This document shows, piece after piece, positions 8,179 through 20,409 of a stretch of DNA of 64,000 nucleotides. Source of the stretch: Glacieibacterium arshaanense (lineage in GTDB: Bacteria > Pseudomonadota > Alphaproteobacteria > Sphingomonadales > Sphingomonadaceae); NCBI RefSeq assembly GCF_004681125.1, contig NZ_SIHO01000001.1:310001-374000 (forward strand), in the 5' to 3' direction. Position 1 is the first letter of the stretch. The number at the start of each line of letters is the position of its first letter. The notes under the pieces were generated by a model. That model saw only the letters and a list, made by a program, of their open reading frames with translations, ran no database searches and had not been told where the DNA came from. A program made the position numbers and the translations under genes.

Positions 8179-9744
8179 TCAACTCTTGCGGCGGGTCAGT
8201 TGCGCGCGCAGGTCGGCAACCGAAAACGCCTTGAGGGCGAACGCGCTTGCCAGATACGCGATACCGCCCGCCGACAGCAACAGTCCAAGGCCAAGGCCGC
8301 GGACGATGATGTTGCCGTGCATCCAGCCCATGATGACCGGATTGAGCGCCAGCAGCACGCCGACCATGGCCAGCGCCGCAACCACCAGCCGCCAGACGGT
8401 GCGCCGCAGCCGCGCATCGACCGCGAAATGCCCGCGCTTGTGCAGCACGACATACAGCGCCCCGGCGTTGACCCAGGCGGCGAGCGCCGTCGAGAGTGCG
8501 ATGCCGACATGCGCCAGCGGCCAGATCAACAGCAGGTTGCCGACGAGGTTGACGAGCATCGACGCGACCGCAATGCGCACCGGCGTCTTGGTATCCGAAC
8601 GGGCATAGAAGCCCGGCGTGAGCACCTTGATCAGCACATAGGCCGGCAACCCGAGCGAAAACGCCGCGAGTGCTGCCGCCGTCGCCGACGAATCGGCCGG
8701 CGTGAACGCGCCGCCTTCGAGCAGCCCGCTGATGATCGGCACCGCCGACACCACCAGCGCGGCAGCGGCGGGCAGGGTGAGCAGCAGCACCAGCTCGATG
8801 GCGCGGTTTTGCGTGTGCAGCGCGACTTGCGGGTTGCCGGCACCAAGCTGCCGCGACAGCGCCGGCAGCAGTGCCGTGCCGACACCGATGCCGATCAGGC
8901 CGAGCGGCAGCTGGTTGAGCCGGTCGGCGTAATACAGATAACTGACCGCACCTTCGGGCAGGAAGCGCGCCGCGAGTGCGGTCGAAATCAGCAGGTTGAA
9001 CTGCACCGCACCGGCACCGAGCGCCGCCGGGCCGATGATGATCAGCAGCCGCTTGACCATCGGCGTAAACGCCGGCCAGTGCAGCCGCAGCTTGATATCG
9101 ACACGCACGCATGCCCACAGCAGCCAGATGAACTGCAAAATTCCGGCAATGGTGACACACGCCGCCTGGACGCGCGCAGTCTGCACATCGCTGTCGCCGC
9201 GGAAGAACAGCATCCCGCCGATCAGCGCGAGGTTGAGCAGGATCGGCGCGGCCGCATTGACCCAGAAGCGCCCGAGCGAGTTGAGGATACCGCCCATCAG
9301 CGACACCAGCGAAATCAGCAGCAGATAGGGAAAGGTGATGCGGGTGAATTCGACCGCCAGCTCGAACTTTTGCGGGCTGGCATCGGGAAAGCCGCCGGTC
9401 AGTGCCCAGACGACAGGGCCAGTGGCGACCAGCATCACCGCAGTGAACACCACCAGAATGGGCAACAGCACCGACAGCACTTCTTCGGCAAAGCGCTGGC
9501 CGGCGCCGCTGTCATCGGGATTGGCGGCGATTGTCCGGCTGAACATCGGCACGAACGCCGCCGAAAACGCGCCTTCGGCGAACAGCGCGCGGAACAGGTT
9601 GGGCAGCCGGAACGCGATCAGGAAAGCGTCCGCCGCCATGCCAGCGCCGACAAACCGCGCCATCAGCACGTCGCGCAGGAAGCCGAGGACGCGGCTGACC
9701 AGCGTCAGGCTGCCGATGGTCGCGGTGGCGCGGACCAAACTCAT
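8179..9744 (-). CDS. murJ: Lipid II flippase MurJ (MviN)
   Basis: A polytopic inner-membrane MOP-superfamily flippase moving lipid II to the periplasmic side for peptidoglycan synthesis. It is 521 aa with about 14 hydrophobic helices. It begins [29 protein letters not shown], the usual MurJ N-terminus, and contains [16 protein letters not shown]. It is followed at 8 nt by trpS. Confidence 0.97.
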   Translation of the reverse strand: MSLVRATATIGSLTLVSRVLGFLRDVLMARFVGAGMAADAFLIAFRLPNLFRALFAEGAFSAAFVPMFSRTIAANPDDSGAGQRFAEEVLSVLLPILVVFTAVMLVATGPVVWALTGGFPDASPQKFELAVEFTRITFPYLLLISLVSLMGGILNSLGRFWVNAAAPILLNLALIGGMLFFRGDSDVQTARVQAACVTIAGILQFIWLLWACVRVDIKLRLHWPAFTPMVKRLLIIIGPAALGAGAVQFNLLISTALAARFLPEGAVSYLYYADRLNQLPLGLIGIGVGTALLPALSRQLGAGNPQVALHTQNRAIELVLLLTLPAAAALVVSAVPIISGLLEGGAFTPADSSATAAALAAFSLGLPAYVLIKVLTPGFYARSDTKTPVRIAVASMLVNLVGNLLLIWPLAHVGIALSTALAAWVNAGALYVVLHKRGHFAVDARLRRTVWRLVVAALAMVGVLLALNPVIMGWMHGNIIVRGLGLGLLLSAGGIAYLASAFALKAFSVADLRAQLTRRKS

Positions 9745-9767
9745 GCGCAGCGGGGCCTGTGGTGAAG

Positions 9768-9890
9768 GCGAAATTCGTCCTTCACGAATTTTGGCTTCGG
9801 CACGGACTCACGCAAGCACGGCCGGCGGGGCGGGCGGAAACCCCGCCCGAACCCGTCCGACGGCGTGGCTTTGCCACGACGCGTGCCACT
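9768..9890. repeat. Dispersed repeat, family 2, copy A
   Basis: The spacer between secB and murJ holds a series of hairpins: AAATTCGT/ACGAATTT, a GGGCGGG-type stem, and CGTGGC-TTT-GCCACG (9864-9878). The order of motifs (GAAATTCG, AATTT, GACTC-CGCA, CGGCCGGCGGG, CCCGTCCGACG, CG-GGCT) recurs at 47103-47205. It may also serve as the secB terminator on the minus strand. Confidence 0.55.
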
Positions 9891-9903
9891 TGCTTGGCGT
9901 GAA

Positions 9904-10401
9904 CTAGGCGTTGCCAACCGAAGGCTGGCCGGCGTTGCCGGCCTGCTGCTGCATGTACAGCGAGGCAAAGTCGATCGGTTCGAGCAGCAGCGGCGGATAG
10001 CCGCCATCACGCGTGGCGTCCGCCACGATGCGGCGTGCGAACGGGAACAGGATGCGCGGGGCTTCGACGACGAGGAACGGCTCGAGCGCTTCGGCGGGCA
10101 CGTTGCGCAGGCCGAACAAGCCGCCGTAGAGCAGCTCGACGACGAACGCAGCAGCATCGCCATTGAACGCCTTGGCTTCGATCTTGAGCTCGACTTCGAA
10201 CATGTCATCGCTGAGGCGGCGGGCGTTGACGTTGACGTTGATTTCGATGCGCGGCGCAGTTTCCATCTGCAGCGACTGCGGCGCGTTCGGGTTTTCGAAC
10301 GACAGATCCTTGACGTATTGCGTCAGGATGCTGACCTGCGGCTGCGTGTCGGCGCCGTCGCCAAAGGCAGTGGTGTCGATTCCTTCGATCTCGTCGGCCA
10401 T
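9904..10401 (-). CDS. secB: Protein-export chaperone SecB
   Basis: A cytoplasmic homotetrameric chaperone that keeps preproteins unfolded and hands them to SecA. At 165 aa it has the SecB core (TQPQVSILTQYVKDLSFENPNAPQ) and the INVNVNARRLSDDMFEVELKI strand pattern. Of two close ATGs, 10401 has the better-spaced AAGAGA; the other is at 10407. It is divergent from the Tim44-like gene. Confidence 0.96.
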   Translation of the reverse strand: MADEIEGIDTTAFGDGADTQPQVSILTQYVKDLSFENPNAPQSLQMETAPRIEINVNVNARRLSDDMFEVELKIEAKAFNGDAAAFVVELLYGGLFGLRNVPAEALEPFLVVEAPRILFPFARRIVADATRDGGYPPLLLEPIDFASLYMQQQAGNAGQPSVGNA

Positions 10402-10593
10402 GATCATATCTCTTTTTGAAGCTGAAACTGATGGCGCGGTCGCTAGCAGAGGTGAACCCGTTTAGGCAAGCGACGTAGCGTTGTCGCGGCACTTGCGGGC
10501 GCGGCGAAACACCCTATGTCGCATCTGCGGCACAGGCATGGACGATTGACCATCGGCTTGCTACAGTGTTGCAGTTGAATTGAGGCGTATTTG

Positions 10594-11265
10594 ATGAGCG
10601 ATAGCGGAACCTGGATCGAGATCGTGCTGCTGGCGATGCTGGCGGGCTTTATCGGTTTGCGGCTGGTCAGCGTGCTGGGCCGGCGGACGGGCCATGAAAA
10701 GCCCGCGGGCGAACCCTATCGCGCCGGCGCCCCCGAACTGTCGAAGCCCGGCACTGTCGCAACCGACGCGCGCAAGCCGGTCGCCATCGAGCTGCCGTCG
10801 GGAACGCCCGCCGCGCTACGTGCCGATTTGCAGTCGATTGCCGATGCCGATCCGCGTTTTGACCCGGCGCGTTTCCTGACCGGCGCACGCGCCGCCTACG
10901 GCATGATCCTCGAAGCGTTCTGGGCCGGCAATGCCGCCGACATGAAGCATCTGGTTTCGGATGAAGTGCTCGCGCATTTCACCAGCGCCATCGATGCGCG
11001 CAAGGAATCGGGCGTGCGTTTTGAAAACCGCCTCGTCGGCATCGATGCCGCGACGCTGGTGGGCGCGCAGATGGTCGGCCAGATGGCCGAAGTGACCGTG
11101 CGCTTCGATGCGCAGATCGCCGGCATGTCGACCGACGCCAGCGGCGCCGTGGTCGCCGGTTCGAAGTCCGACGCGACGCCGACGCATGACGTGTGGACGT
11201 TCAGCCATCATGTCGGCTCGGCCGATCCGGCGTGGTTGCTGATCGCGACCGACGACGGAGAGTGA
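10594..11265 (+). CDS. Tim44/TimA-like domain protein
   Basis: A membrane-anchored protein with one N-terminal hydrophobic helix (IEIVLLAMLAGFIGLRLVSVLG) and a C-terminal Tim44-like domain of NTF2 fold (ILEAFWAGNAADMKHLVSDEV, VRFDAQIAG, VWTFSHHVGSADPAWLL). In mitochondria the domain belongs to the import motor; the bacterial role is not settled, though location beside secB suggests envelope biogenesis. The ATG at 10594 follows GAGG at proper distance. The stop overlaps the mltA GTG as GTGA. Confidence 0.9.
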   Translation: MSDSGTWIEIVLLAMLAGFIGLRLVSVLGRRTGHEKPAGEPYRAGAPELSKPGTVATDARKPVAIELPSGTPAALRADLQSIADADPRFDPARFLTGARAAYGMILEAFWAGNAADMKHLVSDEVLAHFTSAIDARKESGVRFENRLVGIDAATLVGAQMVGQMAEVTVRFDAQIAGMSTDASGAVVAGSKSDATPTHDVWTFSHHVGSADPAWLLIATDDGE

Positions 11266-12443
11266 CGCCGCGCCTTGCGGCACTGGCGGGACTGCTGTTC
11301 CTCGCCGGCTGCGCAACGACGACGCCCAAGCCGGCAGTACCGGTTGCACCTCCTGCTCCTGCACCGACCGCTGACGCGCGTAGCCTTGCGGTGCGCGCCG
11401 CGCCGCTGATGCAGCAGCCGGGCTGGGCGCAGGCCGATGCGACCGCCGCACTTGCCGCCTTCCGCAAGACCTGTCCGGCGCTGCTCAAACGGACCGATGC
11501 CAGCGGCCTGACGCAGCCCGGCGACTGGGCCGCTGCCTGCACTGCCGCCAAGACCGCGACCGACGCGCGCGGCTTTTTCGAAACCGCGCTGGTGCCGGTG
11601 CGGATCGGCGACGGGCGCGGGCTCAACACGGGTTACTATGAACCTGAAATCGCCGGATCACGCACCGCCGCGCCTGGCTATGCCGTACCGTTTTACCGTC
11701 GGCCGGCCGATTTGATCGAGGTCGATCTCGGGCTGTTCAGCGACAGTCTCAAGGGCAAGAAGGTGCGCGGTCGCGTCGACGGCACGGCGCTGGTGCCCTA
11801 TTACGACCGCGCCGCGATCACCGGTGGTGCGCTCGCCGGGCGCGGGTTGGAACTGGCCTGGGCGGCCGACCCGTATGAGGCGTTCTTCCTCGAAATCCAG
11901 GGCTCGGGGCGGCTGCTACTCCCTGATGGCAGCGTCATGCGCATCGGCTTCGACGGCCAGAATGGCCGCGACTATGTCGCCATCGGGAAGCTGCTGCGTG
12001 ACCGTGGCGCGCTGGCACCGGGGCAGGCGACGATGGATGGCATCATCGGCTGGCTGCGCGCACACCCCGACGAAGCGCCCGCTATCCTCAACGCCAATGG
12101 CAGCTATGTGTTCTTCCGAGAGGTCAAGGGCGACGGGCCGATCGGTGCGCTGGGGCAGGCGCTGACACCGCAGGTCAGCGTTGCCGCCGATCCGCGCTAC
12201 GTGCCTCTCGGTGCGCCGCTGTGGCTCGATACGCGCGTGCCGGCGCCGTTCGCGCGGCTGATGGTGGCGCAGGACACCGGCGGCGCGATCAAGGGCGCCA
12301 ACCGGCTCGATATCTTTTGGGGCGCGGGCGCCGACGCGCGCAAGACCGCCGGCGGATTGTCCACAACGGGCACCACGGTGCTGTTGCTGCCGCCCGCCGC
12401 TGCTGCCCGGCTGTTTCAAAATGGTCCGCAAACTCGGCGCTGA
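11262..12443 (+). CDS. mltA: Membrane-bound lytic murein transglycosylase A
   Basis: A peptidoglycan lytic transglycosylase anchored as a lipoprotein. The GTG start overlaps the preceding stop (GTGA). The signal peptide VTPRLAALAGLLFLAGC ends in a lipobox (LAGC). The MltA domain (LNTGYYEPEIAGS) and the C-terminal 3D domain with catalytic Asp (VAQDTGGAIKGANRLDIFWG) are both intact. It is 393 aa. The upstream in-frame extension inside the previous gene is excluded because it would bury the signal peptide. Confidence 0.95.
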   Translation: MTPRLAALAGLLFLAGCATTTPKPAVPVAPPAPAPTADARSLAVRAAPLMQQPGWAQADATAALAAFRKTCPALLKRTDASGLTQPGDWAAACTAAKTATDARGFFETALVPVRIGDGRGLNTGYYEPEIAGSRTAAPGYAVPFYRRPADLIEVDLGLFSDSLKGKKVRGRVDGTALVPYYDRAAITGGALAGRGLELAWAADPYEAFFLEIQGSGRLLLPDGSVMRIGFDGQNGRDYVAIGKLLRDRGALAPGQATMDGIIGWLRAHPDEAPAILNANGSYVFFREVKGDGPIGALGQALTPQVSVAADPRYVPLGAPLWLDTRVPAPFARLMVAQDTGGAIKGANRLDIFWGAGADARKTAGGLSTTGTTVLLLPPAAAARLFQNGPQTRR

Positions 12444-12966
12444 CGAAACCGCGCTGTGGTCGCATGTCGCGGCTTCGGTGCGGCCGATGGAGGGGCAGTC
12501 GCGGCCACCGTTGCAGCCGTTGCCCAAGGTGGCGTTAAAGCCGCAGCCAACCTCCGCAACCCCGCCCAAGCGCACCGCCGCCGCCAATCGCATCGCCGTC
12601 GATGACGCGACGCTTGACGGCAGCTGGGACAAGGCGATCCGGCGCGGCGTGCTGACCCCCGACACGACGATCGACCTGCACGGCTATACCAGCGACCGCG
12701 CGCACGCATTGCTGGTGCAGCGCATTGGCGACGCGGCGTTGTCAGGCGCGCGCGTGCTGCTCGTCATCACCGGCAAGGGCGCGCGCGATTCCGACACCGA
12801 ACGCGACCACCGCCACCATGACGACCGCCCGCGCGGCGTCATCCGCGCCCGACTGCGCGACTGGCTCAACGGTGCCGAACTGCGACCATTCATTGCCGCA
12901 CTGCGCCCCGCGCACCCGCGCCACGGTGGCGGCGGGGCATGGTATGTCATCCTGCGGCGGCGCTGA
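12421..12966 (+). CDS. Smr-domain protein (MutS2 C-terminal type)
   Basis: A 181-aa protein with a Smr nuclease-like domain: TIDLHGYTSDRA and VITGKGARDSD are the DLHG and GKG motifs, ending in AWYVILRRR. Stand-alone Smr proteins are linked to RNA or branched-DNA cleavage. It overlaps the end of mltA by 23 nt, which implies translational coupling. A His/Asp/Arg-rich stretch (ERDHRHHDDRPRG) sits between the GKG motif and the final helix. Confidence 0.92.
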   Translation: MVRKLGADETALWSHVAASVRPMEGQSRPPLQPLPKVALKPQPTSATPPKRTAAANRIAVDDATLDGSWDKAIRRGVLTPDTTIDLHGYTSDRAHALLVQRIGDAALSGARVLLVITGKGARDSDTERDHRHHDDRPRGVIRARLRDWLNGAELRPFIAALRPAHPRHGGGGAWYVILRRR

Positions 12967-13035
12967 ACGTCCTGCTTGAGCCGGCGCGGCGTTGCGCCTA
13001 GCCTGTCGCCAATCGCTTTTGGGGAGGCTCGCACC

Positions 13036-13797
13036 ATGAAGATTTCACCGTTGCTCGCGTTGCTGTTGCTGACCGCGTCGCCGCTTGCTGCTGCACCCGC
13101 GGCGAACCCTTTGGCGGCCGCCGTCGCCGCTCCCGACCGCCCCGCCGACCAGGTCGAACTCGATGCCGGGCGCAAGCCCGTCGAGGTTCTCGGCTTCTTC
13201 GGGCTCAAACCCGGCGACCGCGTGCTCGATGTCATGGCGGGCGGCGGCTATTACACCGAAATCATGGCGCGCGCCGTCGGCCCCAAGGGCTATGTCATGG
13301 CGCTCGAACCGCCGCAGTTCGTCAAGACCGACAAGGCCAAGGCGGCGTGGGCGTCACTCATTGAACGCGACAAGAATGTCGGGCTAATGCTGATGTCGCC
13401 GCAAAATGTCGCGCTGGCGCCGAGCAGCTATGACTTCGTGCTGATGCACCTCGTCTATCATGACACCTATTGGGAAAGCGCCAAATACGACTTCAAGCGC
13501 ATGGACCCGGCGGCGTTCCTGCAGGTCGTGTTCAATGCCACCAAACCCGGCGGCATCGTCGGCGTCGTCGACCATGTCGGCGCAACCGGCAGCGACACGC
13601 GCGCCACTGTCGACAAGCTGCACCGCATGGACCCGGCGGTCATCAAGGCCGATTTCATCAAGGCCGGCTTCGTGTTCGAAGGCGAATCGCCAGTGCTGGC
13701 GAACCCGGCGGATGATCACACGACTTTGGTGTTCGGCCCCACCATTCGCGGCAAGACCGACCGCGTGGTGTACAAGTTCCGGAGGCCTAAGGGCTGA
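13036..13797 (+). CDS. Exported class I SAM-dependent methyltransferase-like protein
   Basis: A 253-aa protein with a Sec signal peptide (MKISPLLALLLLTASPLAAAPA) and a Rossmann SAM site (VLDVMAGGGYYTEIMARAVGP). The ATG at 13036 follows GGGGAGG. The periplasmic location is unusual for a SAM enzyme, but this exported family is frequent in Proteobacteria. The substrate is unknown. The stop is 1 nt from that of the convergent VOC gene. Confidence 0.87.
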   Translation: MKISPLLALLLLTASPLAAAPAANPLAAAVAAPDRPADQVELDAGRKPVEVLGFFGLKPGDRVLDVMAGGGYYTEIMARAVGPKGYVMALEPPQFVKTDKAKAAWASLIERDKNVGLMLMSPQNVALAPSSYDFVLMHLVYHDTYWESAKYDFKRMDPAAFLQVVFNATKPGGIVGVVDHVGATGSDTRATVDKLHRMDPAVIKADFIKAGFVFEGESPVLANPADDHTTLVFGPTIRGKTDRVVYKFRRPKG

Positions 13798-13798
13798 G

Positions 13799-14176
13799 TC
13801 AACCTTGAGTCAGGCTGAGCGCGTTGCCATCGGGGTCGTTGAAGAACGCCACTTTGGCGCTGCCATCCGGCGCCGTCCAGATGCCGAGCGCATCCTGACC
13901 CATGCCATCGTAGATGGTGAACTTGACGCCGCGGGCGGTGAGGGCAGTTGCGGTGGCGACGATGTCGGCGACCTGCCAGCCGAGCACCGGGTGCGCTGAC
14001 GGGACATGGCCCGGCACCTCGGTCACCCGCAAGGCCACGCCGGCAAGGTCGAAGACCGCGGCAAAGCCGTCATCGCGCCGCAGCGGTAGCCCTAGGGTTT
14101 CGCCGTAGAACGCTTCGGCAACCTTGCGGTTGGCGGTGATGATGAAGGTGATCGGTGCACAACCGGCAAGCGACAT
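13799..14176 (-). CDS. VOC (glyoxalase/bleomycin-resistance) superfamily protein
   Basis: A single-domain VOC protein of 125 aa with beta-alpha-beta-beta-beta modules: PITFIITANRKVAEAFYGETLGL at the start and WTAPDGSAKVAFFNDPDGNALSL at the end. VOC proteins bind a divalent metal and act in isomerase, dioxygenase or resistance reactions; the substrate is unknown. The ATG at 14176 follows GGGAGGC. A longer in-frame start would run into the repeat element and is rejected. Confidence 0.85.
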   Translation of the reverse strand: MSLAGCAPITFIITANRKVAEAFYGETLGLPLRRDDGFAAVFDLAGVALRVTEVPGHVPSAHPVLGWQVADIVATATALTARGVKFTIYDGMGQDALGIWTAPDGSAKVAFFNDPDGNALSLTQG

Positions 14177-14233
14177 GTCTGCCTCCCCTGCAAAGCGGCG
14201 GGAATTTAACATGAAGTGCGGGGTAGAGGTAGA

Positions 14234-14319
14234 GCCTCCGGCGGGCAGGCCTGAGGCCTGCACCCGATTGAAGAGCGCCTAATAATTGGGTGCAGGCGTC
14301 ACGCCTGCCCGCCGGAGGC
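14234..14319. repeat. Dispersed nested-hairpin element, family 1, copy 1
   Basis: Two 32-nt arms (14234-14265 and 14288-14319) form a near-perfect inverted repeat that starts GCCTCCGGCGGGCAGG, joined by a 22-nt AT-richer loop (GATTGAAGAGCGCCTAATAATT). Each arm also contains its own small hairpin: CAGGCC-TGA-GGCCTG on the left, CAGGCG-TCA-CGCCTG on the right. It lies between the atpC stop and the VOC gene. Confidence 0.9.
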
Positions 14320-14322
14320 GCT

Positions 14323-14733
14323 TTAGTTCGCGGCGACAGCCTGCATGGCTTCAAGCCGCGCAACCTGTGCGCCCAGCGTGCGCTGTTCGCCGGCATCGGT
14401 GGCGAGGCGCAGCTTTTCCCGGGCCAGGCTGAGGTCGGCAATGACGGCGTCGACGGCGATGTCGGCGACCGGCGTGGCGCTTTCGGCGAGGATGGTCAGG
14501 CCATTGGCGCCGACTTCGGCGAAGCCGCCGTCGATGAACACGCGTTCGGGGGTGTCGTTGAGGCCGGTCGGATAGACGAGGATCGCGCCGGGGCGGATCG
14601 TCGACATGAACGGCGCGTGGCCCGCGAGCACGCCGAAGTCACCCTCGGCGCCCGGAACGACAACCATGAACACTTCGTCCGAGCGCAACAGCTTCTCGGG
14701 CGAAACGAGTTCGAAGTGGAGGAGGTCTGCCAT
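14323..14733 (-). CDS. atpC: ATP synthase F1 epsilon subunit
   Basis: The central-stalk epsilon subunit of F1. It is 136 aa, with the beta-sandwich domain ([35 protein letters not shown]) and a C-terminal helical region. The start is 1 nt from the stop of the extra gene that separates it from atpD, and its ribosome-binding site (AAGGA) lies inside that gene. Confidence 0.96.
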   Translation of the reverse strand: MADLLHFELVSPEKLLRSDEVFMVVVPGAEGDFGVLAGHAPFMSTIRPGAILVYPTGLNDTPERVFIDGGFAEVGANGLTILAESATPVADIAVDAVIADLSLAREKLRLATDAGEQRTLGAQVARLEAMQAVAAN

Positions 14734-14734
14734 G

Positions 14735-17698
<2,964 letters not shown>

Positions 17699-17745
17699 CG
17701 TATCCTTCTGTCATCCCGGCTTGCGCCGGAACCCAGTTCGTTCCG

Positions 17746-17763
17746 CCGTCACCGGAGTGACGG
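17746..17763. repeat. Short hairpin in the atpG-atpA spacer
   Basis: CCGTCAC-CGGA-GTGACGG is a perfect 7-bp stem. It lies just after the motif TCATCCCGGCTTGCGCCGGAACCC, which resembles a widespread alphaproteobacterial intergenic repeat. Inside the atp transcript it could protect or trim the mRNA; that is inferred. Confidence 0.6.
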
Positions 17764-17771
17764 CTGAAGTT

Positions 17772-19301
<1,530 letters not shown>

Positions 19302-19303
19302 GT

Positions 19304-19870
19304 TCAGCCCTTCAGTCGCTGTCCGAGTGTGTTGAGTTTGGTGGCGATCGACGAATCGATCATGCGCGAACCGACGCGCACGACGAGCCCGCCGAGAATT
19401 TCAGGATCGACATGCAAGTCGAGCGCGACGTCGCGGCCCAAACCGGTCTTGAGCTGCGCGAGCAACGCTGACGTCTGCTTGGCATCGAGCTTGCGGGCGC
19501 TGGTGACGTGCGCGGTGACTTCGCCGCGCGCCGCTGCCGAAAGCTTGCCGAAGTCGGCGATGATCGCGGGCAGCACGGCGAGGCGGCGGCCCTGGGCGAG
19601 CACGCCGAGGAAATTGCTGGTCAGCTTGTCGAGCTTCATCGCCTTGGCGGTGGCGGCAACCGCCTTGCCGGCGTCGGCGCGATCGATCAGCGGGCTGTTG
19701 ATGAGCGACTTCAGGTCCGCCGATTCGGCGAGTGCTGCCGTCAGCGCGGCCAGCGAGGCAGCAACCTTGTCGGTCGCCTTCGCGTCCTGCGCGAGCTGGT
19801 ACAAAGCGGTGGCGTAACGCCCCGAGATACCAGCAACAATTCCGCCCGATGTTTCCACGAACCTCGCCAT
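19304..19870 (-). CDS. atpH: ATP synthase F1 delta subunit
   Basis: The peripheral-stalk OSCP-type subunit joining F1 to Fo. It is 188 aa, has the N-terminal segment [23 protein letters not shown] and ends with the conserved [26 protein letters not shown] use the ATG at 19870 ([10 protein letters not shown]); an upstream ATG (19921) adds 17 residues unlike the family. First gene of the F1 operon here. Confidence 0.95.
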   Translation of the reverse strand: MARFVETSGGIVAGISGRYATALYQLAQDAKATDKVAASLAALTAALAESADLKSLINSPLIDRADAGKAVAATAKAMKLDKLTSNFLGVLAQGRRLAVLPAIIADFGKLSAAARGEVTAHVTSARKLDAKQTSALLAQLKTGLGRDVALDLHVDPEILGGLVVRVGSRMIDSSIATKLNTLGQRLKG

Positions 19871-20004
19871 TTCCAAAGGATTGGACCTGAATGCACACGC
19901 GCGAAATGCCCCGGAAGGCACGGTCTGCGCGAGCGCGGTGGCCCTAGCATGGGGTCATTCATGTTGCAAGGCAGCGAAACACCGTAGCGCCGCCTCGGGC
20001 GAAT

Positions 20005-20409
20005 TTATCGCCGGCGCAGCAGCGGCACCACCGCAAACAGCAGCTGCGCGGCCAGACCGAGCCTGGCGGCGGCGCCGGTGTAGCTCGCCACAAACTCTGC
20101 CGGGCTGCTGCCGTTGAGGACCCGCGCCAGCGCCATTTCGGCGGCAATCAGCAGCGCGAACGCCGTAGCGCTCATCAATAGCCGCCATGGCCACTGCGGC
20201 GGCACCGCCCAGTGCGCCAGTACCCGCCCGCACACCAGCCACGACACCGCCAGGATCAACGGCGCCTCGATCATGACCGCGGGCAAGGCACCGATGCGCG
20301 GCATCAGCAACAGCGTGCGGACAATGCCGAACACGAACCCCGCCGCGAACACCACGGCAAAATAGACCAATGCGGCCACCAGCGTGCGGCGCAGCGCGCT
20401 AGCGCTCAT
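20005..20409 (-). CDS. Small four-helix membrane protein of unknown function
   Basis: A 134-aa protein with four hydrophobic segments (VYFAVVFAAGFVFGIV, MIEAPLILAVSWLVCG, LMSATAFALLIAAEMALA, LGLAAQLLFAVVPLL) and a basic C-terminus (LLRRR). No family was recognised with confidence. The start overlaps the stop of the DUF3376 patatin gene as ATGA, so the two are probably co-translated. Confidence 0.75.
   Translation of the reverse strand: MSASALRRTLVAALVYFAVVFAAGFVFGIVRTLLLMPRIGALPAVMIEAPLILAVSWLVCGRVLAHWAVPPQWPWRLLMSATAFALLIAAEMALARVLNGSSPAEFVASYTGAAARLGLAAQLLFAVVPLLRRR

Noticed and set aside
8171-9160. Apparent N-terminal extension of trpS
   Set aside because: It lies inside murJ in another frame; TrpS family proteins begin at 8170.
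8200-9765. A 521-codon plus-strand frame opposite murJ
   Set aside because: Arg/Gln/His-rich shadow of a membrane protein gene; no domain and no ribosome-binding site.
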